Of a stretch of DNA of 64,000 nt, positions 1-12,703 are shown one piece after another. The stretch is from Collybiopsis luxurians FD-317 M1 (Eukaryota; Basidiomycota; Agaricomycetes; Agaricales; Omphalotaceae). The stretch spans positions 808,939 to 872,938 of the forward strand of contig KN834762.1 in the NCBI GenBank assembly GCA_000827265.1. Direction: 5' to 3'. The first letter of the stretch is position 1. The number at the start of each line of letters is the position of its first letter. The translations under genes and the position numbers were made by a program. The notes beneath the pieces are model-generated. The model did not search any database and was not told where the DNA came from. It was given only the letters and a program-made list of their open reading frames with translations.

Positions 1-201
1 GGACGTGCACTGATCACGCTCCATGTCAAGAATCTGTCCACGGTTTGGGTGGACTGGCTGTAAGTGACCTCATTCTGTATCTTTTGTGCGCACGCTTAGA
101 TGTCATGCAGATACTCGGCTTATCATCATTCTCACCCTACGCTGACGGAACGACTCAAAGCATTAGAGTCTTTCCAGGCGAAACGGGCCAAGAAGGAATG
201 A
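1..201 (+). CDS. STE24: CAAX prenyl protease 1 (Ste24), C-terminal end only
   Basis: This is the 3' end of a gene that enters from the left edge. Exon 1-59 is read in frame 1, an intron spans 60-110 (donor GTAAGT, acceptor ATGCAG), and the last exon is 111-201. The joined tail reads ...NLSTVWVDWL-YSAYHHSHPTLTERLKAL... and ends in a basic AKKE. The VDWLYSAYHHSHP / ERLKAL signature is the C-terminus of the Ste24 zinc metalloprotease family, multi-pass ER proteins that trim prenylated CAAX proteins such as mating a-factor. The HEXXH catalytic part lies outside the window. Simple in-frame reading across 60-110 hits a stop, so the intron is required. The identification rests on about 50 residues, but the motif is distinctive. 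Confidence 0.8.
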
Positions 202-1175
202 GCCGCATAAATGGCAGTCATGAATTGGGGAAAGAGGTACTTATTAAAATGTACGCTGCTCTTGTTTCAGTTCTGTATCGTATCGAATTACTTTATTCCG
301 AGAACGATTACTTATTGTAAGCGAGTCCTTCGATGTCGAGAATCCGTCCGGAGCGGGATCCATATAGCTTTCGATTTCTCAGAGACGTCAGCTTCAGAGA
401 GTAACATTCTGATTGCGATTTCTCCAGTTAGTCCTCAGCAGAACTCCAATCAAATATAAGATTGTGTGATGTTTTGAAATCCGTAACCACTCTATTGCGT
501 TTCATTGATCCTCCAACTTGCTTCATTTATAATTCCATTTATTTATCACTTTTCCAACTCAGGATCGTTTGAGGACTGCATAGTGACCCGGTGTGTTGTA
601 TGGACGTTGATAAAGAATCTGTACGTTCTCAGCTTAAACGGATTAAAGTCGGATACGGTGAACCGTAAACCGATCCGGGCGCTGGACCCCTCTCAGAAAT
701 TTCACCGCCTTCCAGGTCTTTGTTTCAGTCACGGCCGCGCTCATTCTACTTATTGTTCTAAGAGTTTTTTATAGATTTTAATTCGCCGGACCTATCTCCG
801 TAGCTGTAAAGTCCTTATGAGGACTCTGCCTCATTACTTTAAGTTTTGTCCAGCTTTGGCTCGTTTCCATCGCGCCTGGTATCCCGGATCACTCTCGTCG
901 GCTGCAGGGTGAATTAAGATGCGTTTCGCACATACGGTAGTGGATCTTGATCAAGTATTTATATACACTGGCCCAAAGCGCGTCCTAGCGGACCTTCTCT
1001 TCCCTCACCTCTCTGAGTCTTTCTTGACTCTTGAATTCGACGGCTCAGCGGTAGAGGGTGTATCGGAAGGCCGCCCCCTCATTCTGAACTTTGGCTTTGA
1101 TCGCTCCCTCGAGAACTCCGACTTTCTTTTGATCCTAATATATTCTTACACGCTTTTCTTCGATTGAGTACCAGA
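202..1175. other. Intergenic region between STE24 and the MAP kinase
   Basis: No ORF here has a recognisable domain or plausible splice structure. The short frames look random. The stretch should contain the STE24 terminator and the promoter and 5' UTR of the kinase gene. No clear TATA box or repeat was seen. Confidence 0.5.
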
Positions 1176-2797
<1,622 letters not shown>

Positions 2798-3087
2798 GTA
2801 CTTGGATATTTTTTCAATAATTCAAATAAAGTATTAGTCGCGATTTTCGCGTAATTATATCTGCTCGTTAAGCAAAAGTCTCTCTGGACGCGTTCAGGAC
2901 GCGTCAAAATTTGTGTGGCGCACCCGCGTAATTTGAAGGCACGTGCAACCAAGAGCCCATGACGTCAATAATTTGGGCGAAGCGCATCACCGGCATGTCT
3001 GGACTGCTCAGTCAGATTTAGACCTCTTCTCCAAACCACCACCACGACCTCTTCGATACTCGATACCTGACACTCATTTGTTCAGGA
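2798..3087. other. Short intergenic gap
   Basis: Non-coding as far as can be seen; it separates the kinase stop from the next start. It is AT-rich just after the kinase and should hold its 3' UTR and the promoter of the next gene. Confidence 0.4.
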
Positions 3088-3884
3088 ATGCAGGATCCTG
3101 AGCACGAAATCACTTCGGTCGTTTTGCAGTTGACTACGGCAGAATCTCCTGACATTCAGAAGGCCGCTTTCGAGAAATATGTTTCACCAGATGTTGGATT
3201 CAAACATCCGTTGTGCTACGTTCCTCCAAGCCGAAACTCAAGGGAAACTCTACTGGGAATTTACCAGTAAGTCCCCTGAAAAGCCTATGCAACGCGTGAG
3301 TTCCAATGACGGCGTAGGTGGTATCGCGTTTTGAGTCCGAGAATAATCGGAAAGATGAATAACGTTGGCAAGTAAAAATCCTCTTGAACTTTTCGATATC
3401 GATTATAACATTCTACCTACGTAGTTTACGATAAAGAAAATCACATCCTTCTTCTTGACATGTCGCAAATATTTCACATACGCTTGTCACCGTTTAAGCC
3501 TGCGTGGTCCAGGTAAACACCGGCATCTTCTTTGTAGACTCCTTCCTGGTATGACTTTCTTCCTCAGACTACTGGTCCGCGTCACTCTTAGAGAGGTCGA
3601 TGGTTTGTTCTACATATCATATCAGGAGGACTTCTACCATACGGAGGTAATGTATTTCGATGCCAGCCCATAGATTTGTTCCTCATTTTCTCTTCTCGGC
3701 ACAGGAGTTTGCCAATCTCTTGATTCCGTTCTTAACACCTGCGATCTTGCTTGTGAAGATCTCAGGGACTGCAGCTTCCAACTTTTATGCTAGCATTGCG
3801 CAGACATTGGGATTCTGGCGACCGACAAACAAGCGTTCGCAGAACCCGGAGAGGGGATTGTACGATGGGGACAAAACGGATTAA
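3088..3884 (+). CDS. SigF-like NTF2-like domain protein
   Basis: Small protein of about 191 aa with five exons: 3088-3266, 3318-3367, 3425-3512, 3568-3646, 3705-3884. It begins MQDPEHEITSVVLQLT and contains YVSPDVGFKHPLC, a GIYQ-WYRVLSP junction and DMSQIFHIRLSPF, which match the fungal SigF-like NTF2-like family. That fold is a cone-shaped alpha+beta barrel of unknown substrate in fungi. Intron 2 (3368-3424) starts with GC (GCAAGT) and is needed to keep the frame. Intron 3 was set to 3513-3567 rather than a 24-nt alternative because it gives the family-like SRLLVRVTLRE. The C-terminal half is hydrophobic (LLIPFLTPAILLV), which may be a membrane-associating helix. Function is unknown. Confidence 0.8.
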
Positions 3885-3998
3885 AGTCCTGTTGGTACGA
3901 ATCAGGCTTTTGATTAGTGCTGGAACTGTGCATAAGAATATCAGTCTTCTAGGATAATATTTTTCCATGTTCATTCTTCGTCTTTGCAAGAAACTAAA

Positions 3999-5035
3999 CT
4001 ACAGAGTAGCCAGATACGCTGCATAATAAATGTCTAATCCATCTATTAGCCCTATTTTTCTAGGCTGCCATCCCAGTAACGCTCGACCTAGATAAGGTCT
4101 GACAAGCACCGTAGTACCCAAAGCGACCTCGAAGACTGGTTGAAAACATTCAGCGCTACATTTTCTCTTTGCCGCAGTGAAACTTACTTGTTGTCGGTTT
4201 TCTATATTCGTACTCTCCTTTCAATCCGGCAACTTGCGACGACTTCCTCAAGAACAGATCCATATCCTCCAACATGTCGTTTGACGCATCAAATATCTTT
4301 CCGCCAGCAATAGTTGCACCCTCCGTAATTCGAACGTACAGATCAGCCAGGTCGTCGGCGTGAATTGTGGCAAGTTTCCCTCCCGGAGTACCCGGCCAGG
4401 TCACCCTGCCGTGTTTGAACACAAGTTTGAACAGAGCCGCGCCTCTGCCGTACAGAATGACGGGTCGGACAACGATGCCGTTGAGAGCAGTATGGTTGAT
4501 AACGGCTTGCTCTTGCTCAGGCCTCCAAGTTACAAATTCCACAGGCCTAGTAATGGGCGTTGTATCCGTGACGATTTCCTCTCGATTGTCACCGTGCACC
4601 CAGATTCCTGAGGTGTAAATGTAAGTCAGTTTCGGCGCATGAGCGGGCCTAAGTCTTTGGGCAGCTGAAGCGACCAATTCGCGAGCAGCTGTTGCGGCTT
4701 GCGCAGTGATAGCACCTCCACCAAGGGCTTCGATGACGGCGTCAAGAGTTGGAATGAGAGTCTGCCACTTGTCCGATACGGGGTCACAGACTACAGGAAA
4801 GACTAGGACCGAGTTGATGTTTGAGAATCCTCACTAGCTAATGCACTCACTTTCTTCAGCCATAAGACGTTTAGCGTTCTCCTGGGAACGCGTTTGTCCG
4901 TAGACAATGTGACCTGCTCTGACTAGAGCTTGGGCGGCGGGAAACCCGATGGAACCTGTCGCGCTGCGCGGAGCACATGAGTGTAGGCCGACATCTTGCC
5001 TTCGGATTTGTATACCCAAGAATCAAAACTTTCAT
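3999..5035 (-). CDS. NAD(P)-binding epimerase/dehydratase-type protein, copy 1
   Basis: Extended SDR / NmrA-like Rossmann protein of about 294 aa. Exons on the minus strand are 5016-5035, 4851-4963, 4188-4802, 3999-4135. The first exon codes only MKVLILG plus two bases; splicing to 4963 creates the dinucleotide-binding motif GATGSIG (residues 7-13). Further on come TYIYTSGIWVHG, the sugar-epimerase-like WRPEQEQAV segment, GIVVRPVILYGRG and the HADDLADLYV motif typical of the family's C-terminal half. The substrate cannot be told. A tandem paralogue with the same exon structure lies at 5484-6532, and the spacing contains a decayed piece of the metalloprotease gene, so the pair arose by local duplication. 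Copy 1 lacks about four residues (FKHGRVTW versus FKQAKLDGKVTW). Confidence 0.85.
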
Positions 5036-5224
5036 AACCGTTCAAAGTACACAGCGGAAAGAGCGAGGAAGAAAAGTGACAATCGGTAGCACTGTGACCT
5101 GCTGCCTCATCTCCCCTCTCTCAACGCAATGCTTATTGATTCTCCTTATCTAATGCTTCTGGATTAGGGTTAGTTGATCGTAGTCTAGATAAACTGGATT
5201 GGGGATGGTATGAAAGTGCCGTAA

Positions 5225-5400
5225 ACTCATTACCTTTACGCAGAGCTTCACGGTATGCCATTTGCATTGAGATGACGGCGCATGATTTTACCCGCCGTAA
5301 ATTCGGATATGCAGCTGCCATAGGTGCTGTCCATGCGCCTGTCTGTTCCCGGCGGGAGGCTCTCAGAATCAGATCTCAAGAGTTCAAGAACGACACCACA
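5225..5400 (-). pseudogene. Decayed 3' end of an M43 metalloprotease gene
   Basis: The minus strand here aligns by eye with the last exon of the intact metalloprotease at 6748-6854. The copy of [16 protein letters not shown] is recognisable as MDSTYGSCISEFTAG, but the frame breaks soon after and no upstream exons are present. The intergenic sequence between this relic and the epimerase copy 1 start also resembles the one between the intact protease and epimerase copy 2. It marks the boundary of the tandem duplication. Confidence 0.75.
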
Positions 5401-5483
5401 GCACCACACATAAGAATACAAGTCTTCAACGATGATATCTTCTCCATGTTCATCTCTGACCTTCGCTGATAAATGAAACTGGA

Positions 5484-6532
5484 CTAAAGAGTAGCCAAAT
5501 ATGCTGCATAATAAATATCCAGCCCATCTATCAGCCCTATCTTTCTAGGCTGCCATCCCAGTAACGCTCGACCTAGATAAGGCCTGACGAGCACAGTAGT
5601 ACCCAAAGCAACCTCGAACACTAATTAAACAACGTTCAGCGTTACACTCCCCCATGATTACAGCGAGACCTACCCGTCGTTGGCTTTCTATACTCATACT
5701 CTCCATTTAATCCGGCAATTTGCGATAACTTCTTCAAGAACAGATCCATATCTTCGAGCAAGTCGTTTGACGCATCAAATATCTTTCCGCCAGCAATAGC
5801 TGCACCCTCGGTCATTCGAACGTACAGATCAGCCAGGTCATCCGCATGAATTGTGGCGAGTTTTGCTCCAGGAGTACCTGGCCAGGTTACTTTGCCGTCT
5901 AATTTGGCTTGCTTGAACACAGGTTCAAACAGAGACGCGCCTCTGCCGTACAACATGACGGGACGGACAACGATACCGTTGAGAACGGTATGGTTAATAA
6001 CGGCTTGCTCTTGTTCAGGCCTCCATGTTACCAATTCCACAGGCCGGGTGATTGGTGTTGTATCCGTGACGATCTCTTCTCGATTGTCACCGTGCACCCA
6101 GATTCCTGAGGTGTAAATGTAAGCCAGTTTTGGCGCATGGGCAGGCCTAAGTCTCTGGGCAGCTGATGCAACCAATTCGCGAATAGCTGCTGTGGCTTGC
6201 GGAGTGATAGCGCCTCCACCAAGGGCTTCGATGACAGCGTCAAGAGTTGGAATGAGATGCTGCCACTTATCCGATATGGGGTCACAGACTACAGGAAAGA
6301 CTGGAACCGAGTTGATGTTTGAGTTTCTCACTGCTTGGTACACTTACTTTCTTCAGCCATGAGACGTTTAGCGTTGTCCTGGGACCGAGTTTGCCCGTAG
6401 ACAATGTGACCTGCTCTGACTAGAGCTTGAGCGGCGGGAAACCCGATGAAACCCGAAGCACTGTAGGAATTACATGAGTATAGGCCTATACTATGCCATC
6501 CAATTTCTATACCCCAAAATCAAAACTTTCAT
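5484..6532 (-). CDS. NAD(P)-binding epimerase/dehydratase-type protein, copy 2
   Basis: Paralogue of the gene at 3999-5035, about 298 aa. Exons on the minus strand are 6513-6532, 6348-6460, 5674-6300, 5484-5620. The glycine motif after splicing is GASGFIG. Then come EEIFPVVCDPISDKW, YIYTSGIWVHG, GIVVRPVMLYGRG, the HADDLADLYV motif and a C-terminal tail FEVALGTTVLVRPYLG nearly the same as in copy 1. All splice sites are consensus and no break was seen, so both copies look functional. It is followed on the same strand by the metalloprotease about 0.2 kb upstream. By family it is an NAD(P)-dependent oxidoreductase or epimerase of the extended SDR class, cytosolic (no signal peptide). The substrate is unknown. 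Confidence 0.87.
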
Positions 6533-6747
6533 AGTTGTTCAAAGGACAGAACCGAAAGAGGAGGAAGAAAGAAACCGGTATCGTGACCTGATGTTCACTC
6601 GTTCCCATTTCATCTCTATAAGCTTATTCATTCTTCCTCTTCTAACTCTTTTGGGGTAGGGCTATTTAATTATAGTTTAGAAGACCAGGTTCGGTGGGAG
6701 AGAATGATATGAAAAAGCGTCTATCAACTCGTTATATTTGGGCATGA

Positions 6748-7945
6748 TTATAACGAAACTCCACGGTATGTTTGCATCTGAGAAACGGCACGAGCGACTT
6801 GACCAGCCGTGAATTCGGTCATGCAACTGTCATAGGTGTAGTCCATGAAATTGTCTGTTTTTGGCCGGACGGTCTCAGACTCGGGCCACAAGAATTCGAA
6901 GAACGTTGATACTTACGAATAGGATCTACGCCTCCACCAGAGCAGGTGTCACGACCAGTAGGGCAACCAAAGGCCGCAGAGGCTTCAGGAGGGGTATCAC
7001 TAACGCTGTCGCCGGATCCGCTGCATCCACCTTGGAAGGTGTGGTAAAGACCGACCCAGTGACCAGCTTCGTGAGTGAGAGTCTGATAAAGTAAAGATCG
7101 ATATGATTCACGAATGAGGAGGAGAGTATTTAGTTGTTGCCTTACCTGGCCGAGGTTATAGTTGGTTGTGCTTCCTCCGGGCACAGATGAAAAGAGCATA
7201 ACGACACCGTCATCCTTGGGGCTACTACTGTAGCTCGAAGGGAAGGTAGAATAGCCCAACAATCCTTCTCCCGAGCCAGATGTGAAACTAAAATGTAGGC
7301 AGGAGAATCAATAACAGAACGCGTTGACGTAGATCTCTAGAGTAGGATGCGTACCCGACCGAGTAAACGTTGAGATCGGCGGCACCTCCAGTGCGCAGTT
7401 GGTTCTTCATCGCAGTCTGTTGTGAGCTATCGGGTCCGGCATTGTTGAACCAATCCGAATTGATTGTGCGAGTGGTGCTTGCAAGACTCCAAGTGATACC
7501 CATGTCTGCGTATGCTTCGTTCATGACATCGATTTGGGCGGCGATTTGAGAGTCCCTATGCAAAAGTAAGGATCACGACGATTAGATTTTGAGTCAAGTT
7601 TGCAGAGGCACAAATTCTGGAGCTCACGGAATGTATCCTCCAGCGACGGTCGTGTCTTTAGCGATGACGTGCCAGTAGACCTTGAGGGTGGTAGCGAGAG
7701 TCGCCAGGGGGACAGGGCTGATACCAAGTTCAGCTTTCTTCGAGACAAAGTCAGCTTCGGCAGCGATGAGGTCCTCGTCGCTGATGACCGTTCCACATTG
7801 CCTGATCGAAGGTTATGAGTGAGCTTCTGGCATATGAACTAGATTTGAATACCAACCTGGGAACGATGGTATCGTTCAGAGCTCTAGGCACGGCGGCGAG
7901 CACAGCGGAGGCACCGAGAAGTGCGATAGAGAAGAGGCCAATCAT
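6748..7945 (-). CDS. Secreted M43-family (pappalysin-like) zinc metalloprotease
   Basis: About 292 aa, six exons on the minus strand: 7857-7945, 7628-7801, 7355-7555, 7146-7287, 6917-7082, 6748-6854. The N-terminus [19 protein letters not shown] is a clear signal peptide. Residues 206-216 give [11 protein letters not shown], the HEXXHXXGXXH zinc site of metzincins, followed by HTFQGGC and the FMDY Met-turn region ([11 protein letters not shown]). This is the fungal M43B secreted peptidase family (MEP1-like, cytophagalysin-related). Paired cysteines (CSGSG, GCPTG, DTCSGGG) are typical. The length is standard for the family. It probably degrades extracellular protein. The final exon exists a second time as a relic at 5225-5400. 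No break is seen in this copy. Confidence 0.92.
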
Positions 7946-8929
7946 TCTGTATTAGCTGAAGGCTAGAGTGTCGAAAGATGCTCGAGTGAGGTTCCTCTAT
8001 AATCGAAAGAGCATTTATACGATTTCCTTCGAACCAGAATGACTTTGAACGCGTTTTCAACATTCCCATTGTCACAAGGTAGCTATTAATCGACATGTGC
8101 AACTCAAAAGTTCGGTTCAAAGTCCAAGGAACTTTAGAATTACCATATCTCGCCAAGTCAGAAATCTGACAATACGATCTGGTGCGTCAGTACAGAGGGA
8201 ATTTCAAAGGACATCTGGGTAAGCATGTATTCACGATGTCTATTGTATGGACCCACCATTGCCAAGCGATATATCATACAGATAGCGAGGCCAACTGTCG
8301 AGTTGATGAACTGCGACCCTCGTTAACATTGGAAGCCACGGCAGAATACATGCATATCACGAGAATAGACGACTAGAACTCGACGGTAAGTCCACATTGT
8401 GCTTCGTTTGATAGACTACCGCCAAGCCGGGATGGAATTTTGATAGTGCCATTTGATACAGTTCGTTAACAATACAGATTGTGAGGACGATTTCAAAAAC
8501 GAAATCTACCTACCGCCTCTGAAATTGGAATCATGATCCCCAAACAGTACTTAGCTCGAAGTACTAATTACAACGCCGACTCGGGATCCATGGGTAAAGG
8601 CCGATAGAGGACGTTTAGTCGACTGGGATTTTATGGCTGATGGATCTAGAATGAGTGCTCTGCTACTGGAAAGTCCCAAGTCAAGACTTATCCTCTCATT
8701 GAGTGATAAATGAACCAAGTAATAAGTACAGGCTTGAAGCAAGTCGTCGAGCGCTTATTATGTATACCTCACTGGGCGCTAATTACATTCTACAGTTAAC
8801 TTTTTATTTTAATGCTCTGTGTTGCGCAATCATTGAATCATAGACCAAACTTGGAATTCTTCTAGATCCGCGCTTATGATCATATATATTGCTTAAAGCT
8901 GGGGAGCCGCAGTTCGACTTCTCTCTACC
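7946..8929. other. Intergenic region between the protease and Argonaute (divergent)
   Basis: About 1 kb shared by two divergently transcribed genes. Short ORFs on both strands show no domain or splice pattern. I see no repeat or RNA gene. Confidence 0.5.
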
Positions 8930-11900
8930 ATGAGCCAACAACATCGCGGACGTGGCGCTGGTGAACAATGGGGCAGGGGAGGAAGAGGCCAAAGCGGAGA
9001 AAGGGGAGGAAGAGGCCAAAGCGGAGAAAGGGGAGGAAGAAGTCAAAGCGGAGAAAGGGGCGGAAGGGGCGGAAGGGGTGGAGCTTTCAGTGGCGGCTCA
9101 GTCGTGTTCAAGGGTCCAGCACCCATCGATAAACGGCTGTCCGATAAGGACAATGACATTTCACTTGTCAAAGCTTTTAGCTCTCTCAAGGTTATGAGTC
9201 CAGATCGTCCGCTGAGGCCAGGTTATGGCACTGTTGGAACACCCATTACACTCCGCGCCAATTTCTTCCCTCTTCGTCTTCCAAAGAACCCCATCTATGA
9301 CTATAGTGTCGATATCTCGCCGAAAACTGACATAAATAGACTGAAGTTTCGAATATTCGCGTTGCTCGAGGAAACAGAGGAATTCAAGCCCTTCCGCTCT
9401 CATACTGCACACGACAAAAGCTCCAGGCTGGTTTCGTCGAAAAAACTGCCCCAGCCTCTTCAAATCTCTGTACCATTCTACGAAGAAGGCGCTCTTGGTC
9501 CTGAAGCTGGCGCTAAGGTCTACGCAGTCTCTATCACATTCACCCGAGAGCTAGATCCGAAGCAACTGACTAGGTTTGGAACCTCCCTCTATATGACGCG
9601 ATTACTTACATTCTAATGATGTAGCTATACGGAGGGTCAAGCTCAGTTCCGCGATTACGATCCTCTACCGTTGATTTCTGCCCTGAATCTTGTTTTACAA
9701 AAACATGCATCACGCTCCGGGGTCAGAGTTGGCCAGAACAAATATTTTTTCCCTACATCTTCGCAAGGTTTTAACCTTAGTCCCGGAGTCACCGCGTTCC
9801 AAGGCTTCTACGCATCCGTTCGAACTACCTACAAACAATTAATGGTAAACGTGTGAGTTTTCGTTTCTTCTTTGCCAACCGCTCCAATCTCAATGTGTAT
9901 CATTACAGAAACGCCTGCATGACTGCTTTCGTCGATCCCGGCAACTTAGCTGATGCGCTGTTTGCCTTTAGCCGAAACTCTCGAGGTGCTATGCCTACAT
10001 TACCTCGAGAGCTGATGGGTAAGGTTAAAGTGATGACTACACACTTGGGGTACAAGAGGCGCTATACTATCCAACGGGTTGGCTCCAATACCGCTCGAAA
10101 CGAATTCTTTAACTCGGATCAATATGGACGAATTTCGATCGAACAGTACTTTCTCAAAGGTAAGAATCTCTTACTACGCTGAAAAACCAAATCATCCCGT
10201 ACTCATTGCGGAAATTAACAGCCTACAATATCAAACTCAAACATGCCACTGACCTTCCAGTTATCGATGTTGGTGCGAAGAAGCGATCTTGGCTCCCTGC
10301 GGAGATCTGTGAGATCGAACCCGGGCAGCCTTTCCGCGGCAAATTGACCGATATTCAAACCGCTCAAATGATACGCGTGGCGTGCAATCCGCCTCGAGTC
10401 AATGCAGACGCCATAGTCGGCGACGGGTTCAAGAAGCTTGGTTTGATTCCTCCCACCAATGGCTTTGGCGTCGAGGTCAGCAATGAGATGGCCGTCATAC
10501 CGGGTCGAGAACTCAAGCCGCCGTCGCTGACATATCTCGCCGGGAACGCGAGAGTGCAGAATGGGGCATGGAATATCTTGAATGTACGATTTCACAGATC
10601 TGCAAGAGTTGTTCCCGGCTGGTCAGTCCTGGTGGTTCGAGATGGGACTTACCCGCACAGCTTCCGTGGTCCGGATGATGAACGATTGCCGAACCTTGTT
10701 CGAGGGTTTCAGGAAAAGATGCAGAAATGTGGGATGGCAGTTCCTCCTGGAAAGCCTCAGCTACTGGTCACCCCACTTGTGAACCCGAGTAATGACCCTG
10801 GCCGATTGCAGTCTCTGCAGAAAATACGTAGCACCCTTCAAGATCATTTGAAGGAGATGGGGAGCAAACCTGCTTTTATCCTTGTACTTCTCTCTCAGCG
10901 TGACAACTATATCTATCCTGGGATCAAGGTTAGTTGATACTGCTACTGTTTAAATAATTTTTTAATTTCTCATTGACTTTTAGCGCATTGGGGATGTTGA
11001 GCTCGGAGTCCAAACGGTCTGCATGCTGCTTTCCAAGATTGTTGATAAAGAGCCTAATAAACAAGATCAATACTTCTCCAATGTGGCACTCAAAGTCAAT
11101 ACGAAGCTTGGCGGTATTAACCACAAGGTGAAACTGATGTGCTTTTTACCCTGCTCAATGCCTTTTCTGACGGAGCCATGTTCCTTTTCCCTCCAGCTGG
11201 ATGATTCAGCGATGAGATGGCTACGCAAGAAATCCACGATGCTAGTTGGTATTGATGTTACGCACAGGGGCCCTGGTTCGTGTCTTGGCTTCCATATCTC
11301 AAAACCAGCCATGTAGACCTGTGTGTGTTCAGGGAGCAAGGCAGGAACACCATCTATCGCAGCAGTTGTAGCGAGTGTGGACAGTGATTTTGTTCAATAT
11401 CCGGCGAGTTTGAGGTTGCAGCAAACGGATGAAGTCAAAGAGGTCAGTCAGCGAACACTCTACCCTAGCATCAGGTTCTAATGGTCCCACTTCTCATTGT
11501 AGATGCTTGACGAGCTCGCAGAAATGATGGTAGAACGCTTGCTCGCCTGGCAAACTAAGAATAAGGGTGCACTCCCAGACCGAGTCTTTGTCTTTCGAGA
11601 CGGTGTTTCAGAGGTCGGTATCTGATGAATTGATATTATCGAAGTTCAACTACCAAACACCTCCGTGTAGGGCCAATACGACACTGTCTTGACAGAGGAA
11701 CTTCCGCAGATATTGAAAGCGTTCCAGAAGTTTAACACGCAGGGAAAATCCTACAGACCGTTGCTGTCTATCATTATCTGCGGCAAGCGGCATCATGCCA
11801 GGTAATCTGGTTGGGTTAAACTCATTTTCCCACTTATTAACGTTTTCTGGGCATAGATTCTTCCCTTCAGACTCCCAGTTTGCAGATAGGAATGGGAACA

Positions 11901-12430
11901 CAAGGCCTGGCACTGTCGTCGATAGAGGTGTTACCGATATGTATATGTCTCTCTTCTTGCCACATACTCACGCGCTGACCATGACACGCCCACAGATTCG
12001 GATTCGACTTTTATCTTCAAGCTCATGCGGGCCTGCAAGGGACTGTGAAAGCGACGCATTATATCGTGATCTACGACGAAACCAAGTTCACTGCGAACGA
12101 AATTCAACAAGGCACCCACGACACCAGTTATCTTTACGCTCGAGCGACACGGGCAGTCAGTCTCATGCCCCCGGCGTACTACGCGGACCTTGCGGCGGAA
12201 CGGGGACGGTGCTACTTGAACGACTTTTTGGTGGATGACAAGGCTTCGACTGCTGGCGGAAGTACCAAGAGCGACAAGAAGGGCGAAGAGCGGAGGACTT
12301 ATGAAGCTGCGGTTAAGGCTTGGGGAAATGGGGTAAGTCGTCTATACTACAACAATAGCTTTAGATGCTTACTCATGTTTCTTTTCGATAGCTTCATCCC
12401 GATATGAGGAACTCTATGTTTTATATCTGA
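8930..12430 (+). CDS. Argonaute protein (RNA silencing)
   Basis: Twelve exons: 8930-9573, 9625-9852, 9909-10159, 10222-10928, 10984-11127, 11197-11275, 11333-11442, 11503-11613, 11671-11801, 11857-11940, 11996-12332, 12392-12430; about 954 aa. Architecture: a Gly/Arg-rich RGG tail (residues 1-50), N domain, linker L1, PAZ (around SIEQYFLK..YNIKLKH), MID and Piwi. Piwi catalytic positions are D678 (VGIDVTH), E721 (TDEVKE), D754 (FRDGVSE) and, where human AGO2 has His807 in PAYYAHL, an Asp (D894, PPAYYAD). That gives a DEDD set like RNase H, so slicing looks possible. It ends HPDMRNSMFYI, matching the usual ...MYFA/MFYI end. In fungi this protein loads small RNAs for quelling-type silencing of repeats, a plausible need in this TE-bearing window. 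The splice model is complete and in frame. Confidence 0.95.
8977..9057 (+). repeat. 27-bp tandem repeat x3 inside Argonaute exon 1
   Basis: Three 27-nt units built on AGGAAGAGGCCAAAGCGGAG encode the repeated peptide GRGQSGERG. The last unit has small changes (AGTC for GGCC). The period is a multiple of three, so copy-number change keeps the frame. It forms part of the RGG-type tail. Confidence 0.9.
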
Positions 12431-12703
12431 TCTCTTATGCTGTACTTAATATTTCTCGGTTGACACGTATCTGTATTGTTGCTTTGCTATTGCTGATTTC
12501 TTGACGTACTCTTTGCTGTGCTGTGTGTAGATTGCATCTGTAGATGTGATAATGTATTTTTTAGATGTTCTTGCCAGGCAAAGCGCCTATTCTTTATGTA
12601 GTGATTTTTGTAGTGAACAGAGTTATCTGTCATCTGTTATCTTATCTATTGGTTTCAGCCGTCGGCATAGCTTCAACATTGTCTTTAGCTGTCTCAACTT
12701 ACT

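Noticed and set aside
3513..3536. A 24-nt intron in the NTF2-like gene
   Set aside because: Too short for spliceosomal removal; using acceptor 3567 gives a 55-nt intron and a protein that fits the family better.
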